This document shows positions 36,249 through 43,900 of a stretch of 64,000 nt of DNA, one piece after another (the first letter of the stretch is position 1; each line of letters starts with the position of its first letter). The notes under the pieces are model-generated. The model was not told where the DNA came from and made no database searches. It was given only the letters and a program-made list of their open reading frames with translations. Position numbers and translations under genes: made by a program. Origin of the DNA: Gillisella vitis (GTDB lineage Bacteria > Pseudomonadota > Alphaproteobacteria > Rhizobiales > Rhizobiaceae); the NCBI RefSeq assembly GCF_014204625.1, contig NZ_JACHLU010000002.1, positions 248,001-312,000 on the forward strand. The letters are read 5' to 3'.

Positions 36249-36527
36249 ATGACTGACAACACCACCGCCATTCTCAGCAGCCTCATTGCCCGTCAAACCG
36301 CCATGGAGGTCATTCTGACAAACTTCATGGTCGGCATGTCCCGTCGGCTGGATACCGACTCCAGACTGATCAATCAGGTGATGATTGCCTCTGAAGACAT
36401 GCTGCTTGCCGCCAAGCGAAAAGCCAGCCCGCAAGATGCCGACATTGCGGCGGAAACGCTCGCTTATTTTCAGGATTATTCCGCCCGATTGATCGTGGCG
36501 ATGACCCCGAAAGGCACTGAAAACTGA
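36249..36527 (+). CDS. Small phage protein
   Basis: This 92-residue helical protein (MTDNTTAILSSLIARQTAME) looks genuine by composition, though its ribosome site is weak. The opposite strand also has a long open frame (36087-36533) whose sequence looks like an antisense shadow. The leftward promoter at 36580-36608 would make RNA antisense to this gene, so it may be expressed mainly in the lysogen. Function unknown. Confidence 0.55.
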   Translation: MTDNTTAILSSLIARQTAMEVILTNFMVGMSRRLDTDSRLINQVMIASEDMLLAAKRKASPQDADIAAETLAYFQDYSARLIVAMTPKGTEN

Positions 36528-36579
36528 CGTCATATCAAAATCCTCATTTTACGGTTTCTTCCTCGTGGTGAGCGATTCA

Positions 36580-36608
36580 TAAATAACAAGGTACATATAC
36601 CGCGTCAA
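36580..36608 (-). promoter_or_regulatory. Candidate leftward early promoter (PL) with operator in the spacer
   Basis: On the minus strand: TTGACG, 17 bases, TATTTA. The 17-base spacer contains GGTATATGTACC (36590-36601), one of the GGTA-N4-TACC operator palindromes. It would drive the leftward early operon ending at the integrase, and repressor binding would block it. Confidence 0.55.
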
Positions 36609-36630
36609 TCCACAAAGTGGTATTTATACC
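36590..36630. promoter_or_regulatory. Left operator pair (OL)
   Basis: GGTACATATACC (36590-36601) and GGTATTTATACC (36619-36630) share the half-sites GGTA and TACC with a four-base spacer, and are followed by GC. The first has the same 12-mer as the right operator at 39918-39929. Confidence 0.65.
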
Positions 36631-36758
36631 GCTTGTTGAGCGTCTTTTTCTATTCTACCGGTTAGTGTGGGGCGGAATTTCAGAGTTGTATTCATTTTTG
36701 AGTGCTGGGAAGCCCTGTGACGCTGGGCTGGATATTGTGTATTGGTTGGGGGCACAGA

Positions 36759-38036
36759 ATGAAATATGGCATAGATAGCGCCACCATGGTTGATGTGGCG
36801 CGTGTATTCTTGGATAAAGAGAACCCAAGGCATGAGCCCTTTGAGGATCAAGACGAAGCAATTTCTTACCTATGTGAACATGAGTATGTTCTTCCAATCG
36901 CTAGAGACATAGCGGAGCATGGTTTAAATCCTCTTGAACTGTTTGCTCTTTTGCGAGGCGCGAATAGTACGTTTATCGCTGCGGAGGGCAATCGTAGGCT
37001 GTGCGCAATTAAGCTTCTAAATGACCCAGACTTAGCACCCGCTAATCTTCGCAATGAGTTTGTTAAAGCAGCGAAGGATTGGAAGGAAGTAACTGAAATA
37101 TTTGCTGTCGTTTTCAAAGATCGCAATGAAGTTCGACTTTGGTTGGATAGAATACACGCCGGTCACCTTGATGGGCGTGGGCGACGGCAGTGGAAAGCCG
37201 AGCAGAAAGCTCGTAATAGTGGCTATACAAAAAATAGCTTGGCATTGGCGATCTTGGATTCTGCGCAGCGACGGTCCTTAATTTCGGATGAAGGGCGTGA
37301 AGGTAGGCTTTCTACCGTTCAAAGATATGTAGGTAATCCGATCTTCAGGGACGCGCTAGGTCTTGAATCTGGGGTGGACGGTGAACCCACAACGGACCTA
37401 TCTGAAAACGACTTCTCAAAGCTGTTTAGACAGTTCATTAAAGACGTGGCGGAGAAGAAGATCACAACACGCGACAATGCCGAGAAGATCAAAGCATATT
37501 CTCATAGCCTTCGAAGCATAGAAAACCTTGACGGGTTGCGTGTAGATCGTAGCAGCATCGAACCTCAAAAGACAAAGGCGTCATCATCCCAGCTCAATAA
37601 ACCAGTAAAGCCAGCGCATCCAACCAAGATTGCTCCAAGTGACGAGTTGCAAGCAGCTTTGAAAGAAATTCCAAGCTATAAGTTAGAACAGCTATATTTT
37701 TCCATCTGTTCTCTAAGTCTTAGTAGTCATACGCCTCTTCTTACGATTGGTGCTTGGTCCTTTCTTGAGACACTCACAGCTATATGCGGGCGAAATCCAG
37801 CAACTGATTTCTACTCACACCTCTCTGGACAAAATTTGGAGAGCCTCGGCTTAGGCGCAAAGAGGGAAACAGCATCGATACGTGAGGCCGTGAAGCGTAT
37901 CGCAGAGCTTGGCAATTCGACAAAGCACAATAAAACTTCTGGCTCATTCAATGGAGTTCAGCTCTCTAATGATTTCGAAACAATGGAAAAAATGCTCGTC
38001 GCCTTGGCAAAAAGTGCCAAAGGAAAAACTTCATGA
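36759..38036 (+). CDS. ParB/Srx-domain protein with unknown C-terminal domain (prophage cargo)
   Basis: This 425-residue protein has an N-terminal ParB/Srx-like domain: DVARVFLDKENPRHEPFEDQ, then PIARDIAEHGLNPLELFALL, then FIAAEGNRRLCAIKLLND, where EGNRR is the nucleotide-site motif. The helical middle (about 140-290) is basic. The C-terminal domain (about 310-425, ending in RIAELGNSTKHNKTSGSFNG) is unrecognised and faintly HEPN-like. GGGGG precedes the ATG at 36759. Base composition is clearly more AT-rich than the rest of the phage. Together with the methylase 71 bases downstream it forms a two-gene cassette inside the immunity region. A defence or exclusion role is inferred. Confidence 0.75.
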   Translation: MKYGIDSATMVDVARVFLDKENPRHEPFEDQDEAISYLCEHEYVLPIARDIAEHGLNPLELFALLRGANSTFIAAEGNRRLCAIKLLNDPDLAPANLRNEFVKAAKDWKEVTEIFAVVFKDRNEVRLWLDRIHAGHLDGRGRRQWKAEQKARNSGYTKNSLALAILDSAQRRSLISDEGREGRLSTVQRYVGNPIFRDALGLESGVDGEPTTDLSENDFSKLFRQFIKDVAEKKITTRDNAEKIKAYSHSLRSIENLDGLRVDRSSIEPQKTKASSSQLNKPVKPAHPTKIAPSDELQAALKEIPSYKLEQLYFSICSLSLSSHTPLLTIGAWSFLETLTAICGRNPATDFYSHLSGQNLESLGLGAKRETASIREAVKRIAELGNSTKHNKTSGSFNGVQLSNDFETMEKMLVALAKSAKGKTS

Positions 38037-38107
38037 AGAAAGCTCTGGCCGTCAAATGTCTCCACTGCTAAAAGTTCTTTAGGCGTACTGGTTTAAGGGA
38101 CTTTCAT

Positions 38108-38986
38108 ATGTCAAGAACATGCTCACCTCTGCGTTATCCTGGAGGGAAATCTTGTTTGAAACCGATCTTGAGTAAGATTTTCAAAGCGAATAAATTGCAA
38201 CAATATCATTACGCAGAACCGTATGCAGGCGGCTGTGGTCTTGCGCTTTCACTTCTTTTTAGCGGTTATGTCAGCGACATTCACGTAAATGACATCGATC
38301 CGTCGATATGGAGTTTTTGGTATTCGGTTCTTAACCACACAGAAGAGTTGGTCCGTTTGGTCGAATTTACTGATGTTTCGGTCCAAGAATGGCATAGACA
38401 GAAAGCAATCCAGATTGTGGAGGATCTCGGAGATCCGTTAGCATTGGGATTTTCTGCTTTCTTTCTAAATCGAACTAATCGTTCGGGTATAATAACTGGT
38501 GCTGGCGTAATTGGGGGCCTTCAGCAAGTTGGAAATTACAAAATTGATTGCCGTTTCAATAAGGATGATTTGATCCGACGTATTCGTAGGATTAGCAAAT
38601 ATCGCTCTCGGATTCATCTTACTCGAAAAGATGCTGTTGAATTTATGGGCCAAAGCCAATCGATGTCAGAAGATACGTTTTTTTGCATCGACCCACCTTA
38701 TTTTAATAAAGGTTCCAGCCTGTATACTAGTTTTTACGTACCGGATGATCATGAGGTTGTTGCTGGCGCGGTGATGAAACTAACTCATCCTTGGGTAGTG
38801 ACATATGATAATGCCGAACAGATTCGCGCACTTTATCGCCAGCGTCGTCAATTTATATTTGATATTAACTATTCGGTGCAGACTAAGCGAGTAGGAACGG
38901 AATTGTTGATTGCGTCAAAAGGGCTACGACTACCTTCCGAAATAACAGAGCGACAAGTGAATCGTGTTCAATATAGAGTTGCATAA
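38108..38986 (+). CDS. DNA adenine methylase, Dam/D12 class
   Basis: This 292-residue methylase transfers a methyl group from SAM to adenine N6. The SAM motif is PLRYPGGKS (7-15), followed by AEPYAGGCGLALSLLF, and the catalytic motif is DPPYFNKG near residue 195. Target recognition lies in the middle (FLNRTNRSGIITGAGVIGG). It is as AT-rich as the ParB-domain gene 71 bases upstream, and both look recently acquired. Possible roles: self-marking partner of the upstream protein, or protection of phage DNA. The recognition site cannot be read. Confidence 0.88.
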   Translation: MSRTCSPLRYPGGKSCLKPILSKIFKANKLQQYHYAEPYAGGCGLALSLLFSGYVSDIHVNDIDPSIWSFWYSVLNHTEELVRLVEFTDVSVQEWHRQKAIQIVEDLGDPLALGFSAFFLNRTNRSGIITGAGVIGGLQQVGNYKIDCRFNKDDLIRRIRRISKYRSRIHLTRKDAVEFMGQSQSMSEDTFFCIDPPYFNKGSSLYTSFYVPDDHEVVAGAVMKLTHPWVVTYDNAEQIRALYRQRRQFIFDINYSVQTKRVGTELLIASKGLRLPSEITERQVNRVQYRVA

Positions 38987-39053
38987 TTTATGAAATTGCA
39001 AACATCACTTAGTTGGCATCCGTATATTTGAAATTTATTATTAGCTGGAAATA

Positions 39054-39857
39054 TCATTTTCGTGCTATGTGGCCGCAAATTCTCCCAATAATCAATAATC
39101 TAGATAATTCAACTTCGAACGTCTCTAGGGCGGGGTTGTCGGAGATGATTTTAACTGTTGTTGGATTGCTGAAAGGTATCCGCTGAAGCCGTTTGATTTG
39201 TGGTTCTGAATAGCCGTCACTGATGGCAAACACCGTGTCTGCAACAAGTTGATTTTGCGAAAGGTCGACCAAAACTCTATCCCCGGGCATGTAGGTGGGT
39301 TGCATGCTGTCACCAATCACCTCGAGGATGATGGTTTGATTCGGCTGGGCTTTCGCTTCATTTCGTAAGTAGTTGGTTGGTATCAACCATTCAGCCACCA
39401 CGGCATGGGCAGATGCGGCTGAGTTCCCAAGAGGCAGGTTTATTATCGCGCCAATCGCTCCCTCGCCAGCGCCTAGTTTTGCGTCAAGTTCGGGTATCGC
39501 GCCGGGTGTCCGTGGTCGCCAATCGTCTCTTGAAAACCCATTTTCCTCACAGTCCATGCTGTCATGTTCCTGTTCGTCGGGGTCGAAGGTGCCCACCAAG
39601 GGTTTGGACGCATTTCCAGTTTCTATGTCGGACTTTCCGAGCAACCATTCTGCTGTTGTTTCTAATACGGGTGCCAACGCCTCAATTGAGTCAAGCCTTG
39701 GCAGGACATTTTTGTCGGCTCTGGACCAGTTCCTAATCATTCCCGGTTTTCCAAATGCTTTGATCTCGGCAGCGTTGCGCGTCATGTCCAGCACCTTGAG
39801 GCGTTGTTCAATGCGTTCAACCAGTCCGTGGCGGAAATTTTCGGTGTTTTGTTTCAT
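39054..39857 (-). CDS. Prophage repressor (CI/C2-like, S24 peptidase domain)
   Basis: This 267-residue repressor has an N-terminal helix-turn-helix region (about 10-75, LKVLDMTRNAAEIKAFGKPG) and a LexA-like S24 domain. S184 in IGDSMQPTYMPGDRV and K222 in PQIKRLQ are the catalytic pair. The A130-G131 bond in KLGAGEGA is a candidate self-cleavage site, so induction by RecA is likely. The start is the ATG at 39857; 4 bases upstream lies an operator, which fits autoregulation. It ends 67 bases from the methylase gene, tail to tail. Confidence 0.92.
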   Translation of the reverse strand: MKQNTENFRHGLVERIEQRLKVLDMTRNAAEIKAFGKPGMIRNWSRADKNVLPRLDSIEALAPVLETTAEWLLGKSDIETGNASKPLVGTFDPDEQEHDSMDCEENGFSRDDWRPRTPGAIPELDAKLGAGEGAIGAIINLPLGNSAASAHAVVAEWLIPTNYLRNEAKAQPNQTIILEVIGDSMQPTYMPGDRVLVDLSQNQLVADTVFAISDGYSEPQIKRLQRIPFSNPTTVKIISDNPALETFEVELSRLLIIGRICGHIARK

Positions 39858-39860
39858 GCC

Positions 39861-39872
39861 GGTATCTTTACC
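39861..39872. promoter_or_regulatory. Repressor autoregulatory operator candidate
   Basis: GGTATCTTTACC matches the GGTA-N4-TACC pattern and lies 4 bases upstream of the repressor start codon, over its ribosome-binding region. Confidence 0.55.
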
Positions 39873-39894
39873 GTAACTACCGCACCATAAAAGC

Positions 39895-39929
39895 GGTACA
39901 TGGACCGTTGACATATCGGTACATATACC
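39895..39929. promoter_or_regulatory. Right operator pair (OR)
   Basis: GGTACATGGACC (39895-39906, one half-site degenerate) and GGTACATATACC (39918-39929) lie between the divergent repressor and Cro-like genes. The second is identical to the left operator at 36590-36601. Confidence 0.65.
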
Positions 39930-39936
39930 GCATATT
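39908..39936 (+). promoter_or_regulatory. Candidate rightward early promoter (PR), leaderless transcript
   Basis: TTGACA (39908-39913), a 17-base spacer holding the operator GGTACATATACC, then CATATT (39931-39936). The expected RNA start, about seven bases on, coincides with the ATG at 39943, and no ribosome site precedes that codon. Confidence 0.6.
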
Positions 39937-39942
39937 TTGCGT

Positions 39943-40239
39943 ATGCAGACACTAACATCACTTCTCACCCTTGTTGACGCTTATTGCCAAGCCTCCGGCC
40001 TCGCCGAAGCGACGGTTTCCTCGCGTCTTTTTAATGACGGAAAGCGCTTGGGTGAGGTTCGCCGTGGTGCTGACATTGGTGTTCAGCGCGTTGAACGTGC
40101 CGTGCGCTGGCTTCATGAGCATTGGCCCGATGGGTTTCCGTGGCCCAATGGCATTTCTACACCAGACGATTGGGCACAATCGGAATTCTGCCGAGGCTCT
40201 CCTCCCACCTCGGCAGAAGCCGGGGCTTCGGAATCGTGA
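39943..40239 (+). CDS. Cro-like or small DNA-binding regulator
   Basis: This 98-residue protein has LVDAYCQASGLAEATVSSRL, then FNDGKRLGEVRRGADIGVQR and WLHEHWPDGFPWP, a helix-turn-helix pattern frequent next to repressors of rhizobial prophages. It is the first gene of the rightward early operon, with a probably leaderless mRNA. Its end overlaps the opposite-strand gene at 40113-40337 by 127 bases. Confidence 0.75.
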   Translation: MQTLTSLLTLVDAYCQASGLAEATVSSRLFNDGKRLGEVRRGADIGVQRVERAVRWLHEHWPDGFPWPNGISTPDDWAQSEFCRGSPPTSAEAGASES

Positions 40240-40337
40240 ACGCGTTCGTGCTGTTCCTCCGAAGCCCCAGCCTCTTTGGCTTGTTTGGCGCAGGCAATCA
40301 GGGCTGCGCGGTAGCGTTCATAAGCGTTTGAATTCAT
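40113..40337 (-). CDS. Small phage protein, paralogue of the 36014 gene
   Basis: This 74-residue frame starts MNSNAYERYRAALIACAKQA and has a G-run 5 bases before the ATG at 40337. Its N-terminal 25 residues are repeated at 36014. The C-terminal half lies antisense to the Cro-like gene. The duplication of protein and ribosome site argues that the start is used; the overlapping end is less certain. Confidence 0.5.
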   Translation of the reverse strand: MNSNAYERYRAALIACAKQAKEAGASEEQHERVHDSEAPASAEVGGEPRQNSDCAQSSGVEMPLGHGNPSGQCS

Positions 40338-40415
40338 AGCGGCCCCCCGGTTTTGAGGCCGCAATCTGCCACCCAGCACCACCTGCCGATAGGCAAAAGT
40401 TTCGAGGCTTTTTGC

Positions 40416-40904
40416 ATGACCATGCCGCTTCCCGATTATACCGAATGGGTCAAAACGCTGACGCGGGCGCTGGTTGAGCAATGTGCGGCTCCCGGCCAGA
40501 CAGGGCAGGAAAGGGCGGCGGCGCTTTTGGGGCGCGACCGTGGCACCATCTCGCGGTGGTGTTCCAGCACGCCGGAAAATGTCCGGCACATCATGCCGCT
40601 GCCAATGTTGATGCAGTTGGAACACATTACCCAGTGCCCCATTTTGGCCGATGCGCTGGCATCCATTACCTATCATAGCCTGTCAAACGATGTGCCAAGT
40701 GTTGCCCATGACAAGCGTTTGCTGTCGGGCTTCGTCAATGGCATGGCCGTGCTTGGCCATCTTTCGCAGGAATGGGCAGGAGCGGCGGCAGATGCGCGGT
40801 TTACGCCCGCTGAGCGCCGCCACCTGGCCGAAAAATTGACCGCAACGGCACGGGTTTTAACCGCCGAGGTCGCCAGCCTGACAGTCTCGGAGGGTGAGGC
40901 GTGA
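40416..40904 (+). CDS. CII-like phage regulator
   Basis: This 162-residue protein carries a helix-turn-helix (ERAAALLGRDRGTISRWCSS) and the following helical part QLEHITQCPILADALASITY, as in phage CII-type regulators. GAGG lies 8 bases before the ATG at 40416. As in lambda it lies right of the Cro-like gene, so a role in choosing lysogeny is plausible. Confidence 0.7.
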   Translation: MTMPLPDYTEWVKTLTRALVEQCAAPGQTGQERAAALLGRDRGTISRWCSSTPENVRHIMPLPMLMQLEHITQCPILADALASITYHSLSNDVPSVAHDKRLLSGFVNGMAVLGHLSQEWAGAAADARFTPAERRHLAEKLTATARVLTAEVASLTVSEGEA

Positions 40905-41146
40905 TTGTGGAGCGGCGTATGTTTGTTCGCGGCTCCCGCCGTTTTGAGGTGGTGATTATCCGCATCCGCCCACTTCGCCGCGCCCGCGTGGCCCGCGCCA
41001 TGCTCTGGGCAGGCCTGCCACGCCACAGCGTGCGCGTTGCTTTGCGCGTGTCTGATGTCGAGCTTGATCGCTTGTTGCAAGGATTGGCGCGGGGTTCGGT
41101 TTGGAACGTTGCGGAACAGCGGATGTTTCAGGAGGCGGCTGAATGA
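40901..41146 (+). CDS. Small basic phage protein
   Basis: This 81-residue arginine-rich protein (MIVERRMFVRGSRRFEVVII) starts at GTG 40901, overlapping the preceding stop by four bases. The end overlaps the methylase start. SVRVALRVSDVELDRLLQGL may be a small helix-turn-helix. Not recognised. Confidence 0.6.
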   Translation: MIVERRMFVRGSRRFEVVIIRIRPLRRARVARAMLWAGLPRHSVRVALRVSDVELDRLLQGLARGSVWNVAEQRMFQEAAE

Positions 41147-41931
41147 CGGCGTTGACCCTCTCCGAATCCTGCACAATCTGGCAAGGCGATTGCCTTGATC
41201 TTTGGGCGGCTGTGCTGGATTGCGGCAAGGCCGATCACATCATTTCGGACCCGCCCTATGAAGCCATTATTCATGCGGCCAAAAAGGTTGATGCGGCCCG
41301 CACTCTGCGGGTGGATGGTGGCGCTGAACTGAAATCGCTTGATTTTGACGGCATTGATCCGATCCGGGATCGTGTGGCGGGGCTTATCGCGCAAACATGC
41401 ACCGGCTGGTCATTGGTGTTTTGTTCGCCTGAAGGTGTGGGCCGCTGGGCTGATGCATTCAATGCTACGCCTGCACGTTACAAGCGGGCTTGTGTCTGGG
41501 TAAAGCCGGATTCGACACCACAGTTAAACGGGCAAGGCCCGGCTATGGGTGCTGAAAATTTCGTGGCGGTCTGGTGTGGATCTGGTTTTAGCCGTTGGAA
41601 TGGTGGCGGCAAGCGTGGTGTTTACACATACCCAACCAACCCGCGTGACCGCGACGGTCGCCACCCAACCGAAAAGCCGTTGCGGTTGATGGCACAATTG
41701 ATTGCCGATTTCACGCAAGCGGGTGATCTCGTTTTTGATCCGTTTATGGGGTCCGGTTCCACAGGCGTTGCGGCGCTTAAGATGGGCCGCCGTTTTGTCG
41801 GCATCGAAAAGGATGCGGCCTATTTCGCCGTTGCTGCGGATCGGCTGCGGCGCGTGCTGGCTGAGCCGGGTTTTGACCTTGGTATTCCCGCACCACGTAA
41901 AACCGTGTTGCAAGATCGGATGGAGTTTTAG
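41143..41931 (+). CDS. Site-specific DNA methyltransferase (N4-C or N6-A, beta class)
   Basis: This 262-residue enzyme has the catalytic motif HIISDPPYEA near residue 36 before the SAM motif VFDPFMGSGSTGVAALKMGR near 203, the order of beta-class DNA methylases. WVKPDSTPQLNGQGPAMGAE and GRHPTEKPLRLMAQLI are usual. It lies in the rightward early operon and no restriction partner is present, so it is an orphan that probably modifies phage DNA or tunes expression. Confidence 0.9.
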   Translation: MTALTLSESCTIWQGDCLDLWAAVLDCGKADHIISDPPYEAIIHAAKKVDAARTLRVDGGAELKSLDFDGIDPIRDRVAGLIAQTCTGWSLVFCSPEGVGRWADAFNATPARYKRACVWVKPDSTPQLNGQGPAMGAENFVAVWCGSGFSRWNGGGKRGVYTYPTNPRDRDGRHPTEKPLRLMAQLIADFTQAGDLVFDPFMGSGSTGVAALKMGRRFVGIEKDAAYFAVAADRLRRVLAEPGFDLGIPAPRKTVLQDRMEF

Positions 41932-42135
41932 ATGGCTCAAAATACAGCAATTTTGCAATCCAGCCGCGCCATGTCGCCGCCTTTGACCGTGTGCCAAGCC
42001 AAGGCTGCACTGGTTTTGTGGCACTCTGGTCACTTTGACAGCTTTGATATTGCCGCAGTTTTGCACGTTCGGGAAGATTCTGTGTGCCGTACCGTTCAGG
42101 CTGCCCGTGATTTGCAGAGAGGGGCAGCATCATGA
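41932..42135 (+). CDS. Small helix-turn-helix-like phage protein
   Basis: This 67-residue protein includes DIAAVLHVREDSVCRTVQAA, a likely helix-turn-helix. It begins directly after the methylase stop and overlaps the next gene by four bases. Function unknown. Confidence 0.6.
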   Translation: MAQNTAILQSSRAMSPPLTVCQAKAALVLWHSGHFDSFDIAAVLHVREDSVCRTVQAARDLQRGAAS

Positions 42136-42545
42136 GCGCCGCCATCTTGCTCTACGTTGTCACCGATGATGCCAAGCGTTCGTGCCGTGGTCTGTTTGGC
42201 TTTCCGCTGTCTTGCGCGGTCCACGAAGCGCCGTGGGTTTCCATTATCGATGATTGCCTGTTGCTTGCAGCCATACCAACCGGGGCGGCTGTGATTTCGC
42301 TTTGGCATGGTGCCGGGTCGCCTATTGAGGCGATGTGGCGTGAGGAACGTTTAAGCCGCGCTTTCAATGATGATTATGCCGTCCATGTGGCGCGGATCAA
42401 GGATTGGCTGGCCCGACGCGCTGCCCGCGAAGCGCAATTGATTGCTGAATATGTGGCCGAAAAGCGCGATGTGGTTTGCGCACCCGTCGTCACGCCACCG
42501 GCACCACCCGAAACACCGAAACCATTGGAGGTCATGTGGCGATGA
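42132..42545 (+). CDS. Phage protein of unknown function
   Basis: This 137-residue protein (MSAAILLYVVTDDAKRSCRG) has a folded-looking N-terminal part, a charged helix (ARIKDWLARRAAREAQLIAE) and a proline-rich end. It is translationally coupled to its neighbours on both sides. I do not recognise it. Confidence 0.6.
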   Translation: MSAAILLYVVTDDAKRSCRGLFGFPLSCAVHEAPWVSIIDDCLLLAAIPTGAAVISLWHGAGSPIEAMWREERLSRAFNDDYAVHVARIKDWLARRAAREAQLIAEYVAEKRDVVCAPVVTPPAPPETPKPLEVMWR

Positions 42546-43900
42546 GCACAATCATTGATCTTTTCGTTGCTGATGCCCGCGCCGTGTCCTTTGCCGATGC
42601 GTGTGACAGGCTGAAGGTGCCAAAGCCCAAAAAAGGCAAGCCAGAGCATGAAGGCCCGTGCCCACGCTGCGGTGGCAATGATCGTTTTGCGGTCAATCGC
42701 GGCAAGGGTGTGTGGAATTGCCGGGGCTGCGGCGCTGGCGGGCGGGATGGCATTGGGCTTGCGGCTCATATGCACCAGCTGGACCTTGGGCGGCGGGCGG
42801 AATTTTTGGAGGCTTGCTCCATCGCTCTCGATCAGGCGATTCCCAAAGAGGACGAGTGCGAAACCGATGAGGAAAAAGCGGCACGTGAAGCGCGTATTGC
42901 AGCATCAAAAGCCAAGGCTGAGGCGGATCGGCTGGAAAACCAGCGCAAGCAGAATGATTTTCGCCAGCTCGAAATCAATCGGGCGCGTGGTCTTTGGCTC
43001 AATGCTGTTGATTGCCGTCTTGATAATCCAGTGGCTCAAACCGGAAAGCATTTGATTTCGGCTTATGTCAAAGCCAGAACGGGGTTTGAGCCGCTGGAAA
43101 GCGTGTTTCAGAATATCCGGTTTATTCCGTCTGCCACCTATTGGCATGGCACCGATGAGATGGGCAGGCCGTTTCCGCTGTATGTTGGCCCTGCATTGGT
43201 TGCGCCGTTTGTCGATCGGGATCACCATATCGTCGGTAGCCAAACGATATGGATTGACCTTGATGTTGTGCCAAAGCGTCGGCCCATGCTGTTTGGCGTC
43301 ACCAAGGTCGGGCGCGAAGCTGGATTTGGTGAGCGGTCGCAGGGTAAGCAGACCGGCATCAAGCCCGAATGGATTGAAGCGGGGTTTTACGAGCCGTTGT
43401 CTTCCAAGAAAATGCGCGGGGCCAAAAAGGGCGGCGTCATGCCCATTGCTGGCAACCCGTATTCAGCCCGCTGGATGGGTGGCGAGGGAATTGAAACCAC
43501 CTGGGCGATTGCTGCACCGGATGGCTGCCGCGACGATACGTTTTATTTCGCCGCCGGCGACATCGGCAACATGGCAGGCCCTGCCGATCCGAAATCCGCC
43601 TTCGACCACACGACACTTCGCAAGGAAGATAGTGCAGGGCGGTTGCGCAAAGTGAAGGTGCAGGGGCCGATTCCGAAACCAGACAGTGAAGGCGAGGCCA
43701 TCTGGATTCCCGATCATGTGATTGATCTCATTCTGCTGGCCGATGGCGATAGTGAGCCGGTGGCTACCGCCTCGGCCATGGCGCGGGCTGTGGCGCGGCA
43801 TGGTCGGGAAGGGCGTGAGGTTATGCCTTTGTGGCCACCGGAAGGAACTGATTTTGCTGACGCAATCGCGTCTGTTTTGGAGGGTGCGGCTTATGCTTAA
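42542..43900 (+). CDS. Zinc-finger/Toprim DNA primase-like protein
   Basis: This 452-residue protein has a CHC2-type zinc finger (CPRCGGNDRF to WNCRGCGAGG, about 41-68), a charged helical link, and a C-terminal Toprim-like domain with GEGIETTWAI and later ADGDSEPVATASAMARAVAR. It should make primers for phage replication together with the D5-type helicase two genes on. The ATG at 42542 overlaps the previous stop. Confidence 0.85.
   Translation: MSTIIDLFVADARAVSFADACDRLKVPKPKKGKPEHEGPCPRCGGNDRFAVNRGKGVWNCRGCGAGGRDGIGLAAHMHQLDLGRRAEFLEACSIALDQAIPKEDECETDEEKAAREARIAASKAKAEADRLENQRKQNDFRQLEINRARGLWLNAVDCRLDNPVAQTGKHLISAYVKARTGFEPLESVFQNIRFIPSATYWHGTDEMGRPFPLYVGPALVAPFVDRDHHIVGSQTIWIDLDVVPKRRPMLFGVTKVGREAGFGERSQGKQTGIKPEWIEAGFYEPLSSKKMRGAKKGGVMPIAGNPYSARWMGGEGIETTWAIAAPDGCRDDTFYFAAGDIGNMAGPADPKSAFDHTTLRKEDSAGRLRKVKVQGPIPKPDSEGEAIWIPDHVIDLILLADGDSEPVATASAMARAVARHGREGREVMPLWPPEGTDFADAIASVLEGAAYA

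Noticed and set aside
36087..36533. 148-codon open frame on the minus strand
   Set aside because: Its sequence looks like an antisense shadow of the plus-strand gene at 36249-36527, being rich in Gly/His/Asn with no fold pattern; only the last 18 residues resemble a known protein.
41143..41931. Complete restriction-modification system
   Set aside because: No nuclease gene adjoins this methylase; the neighbours are small regulators and replication genes.
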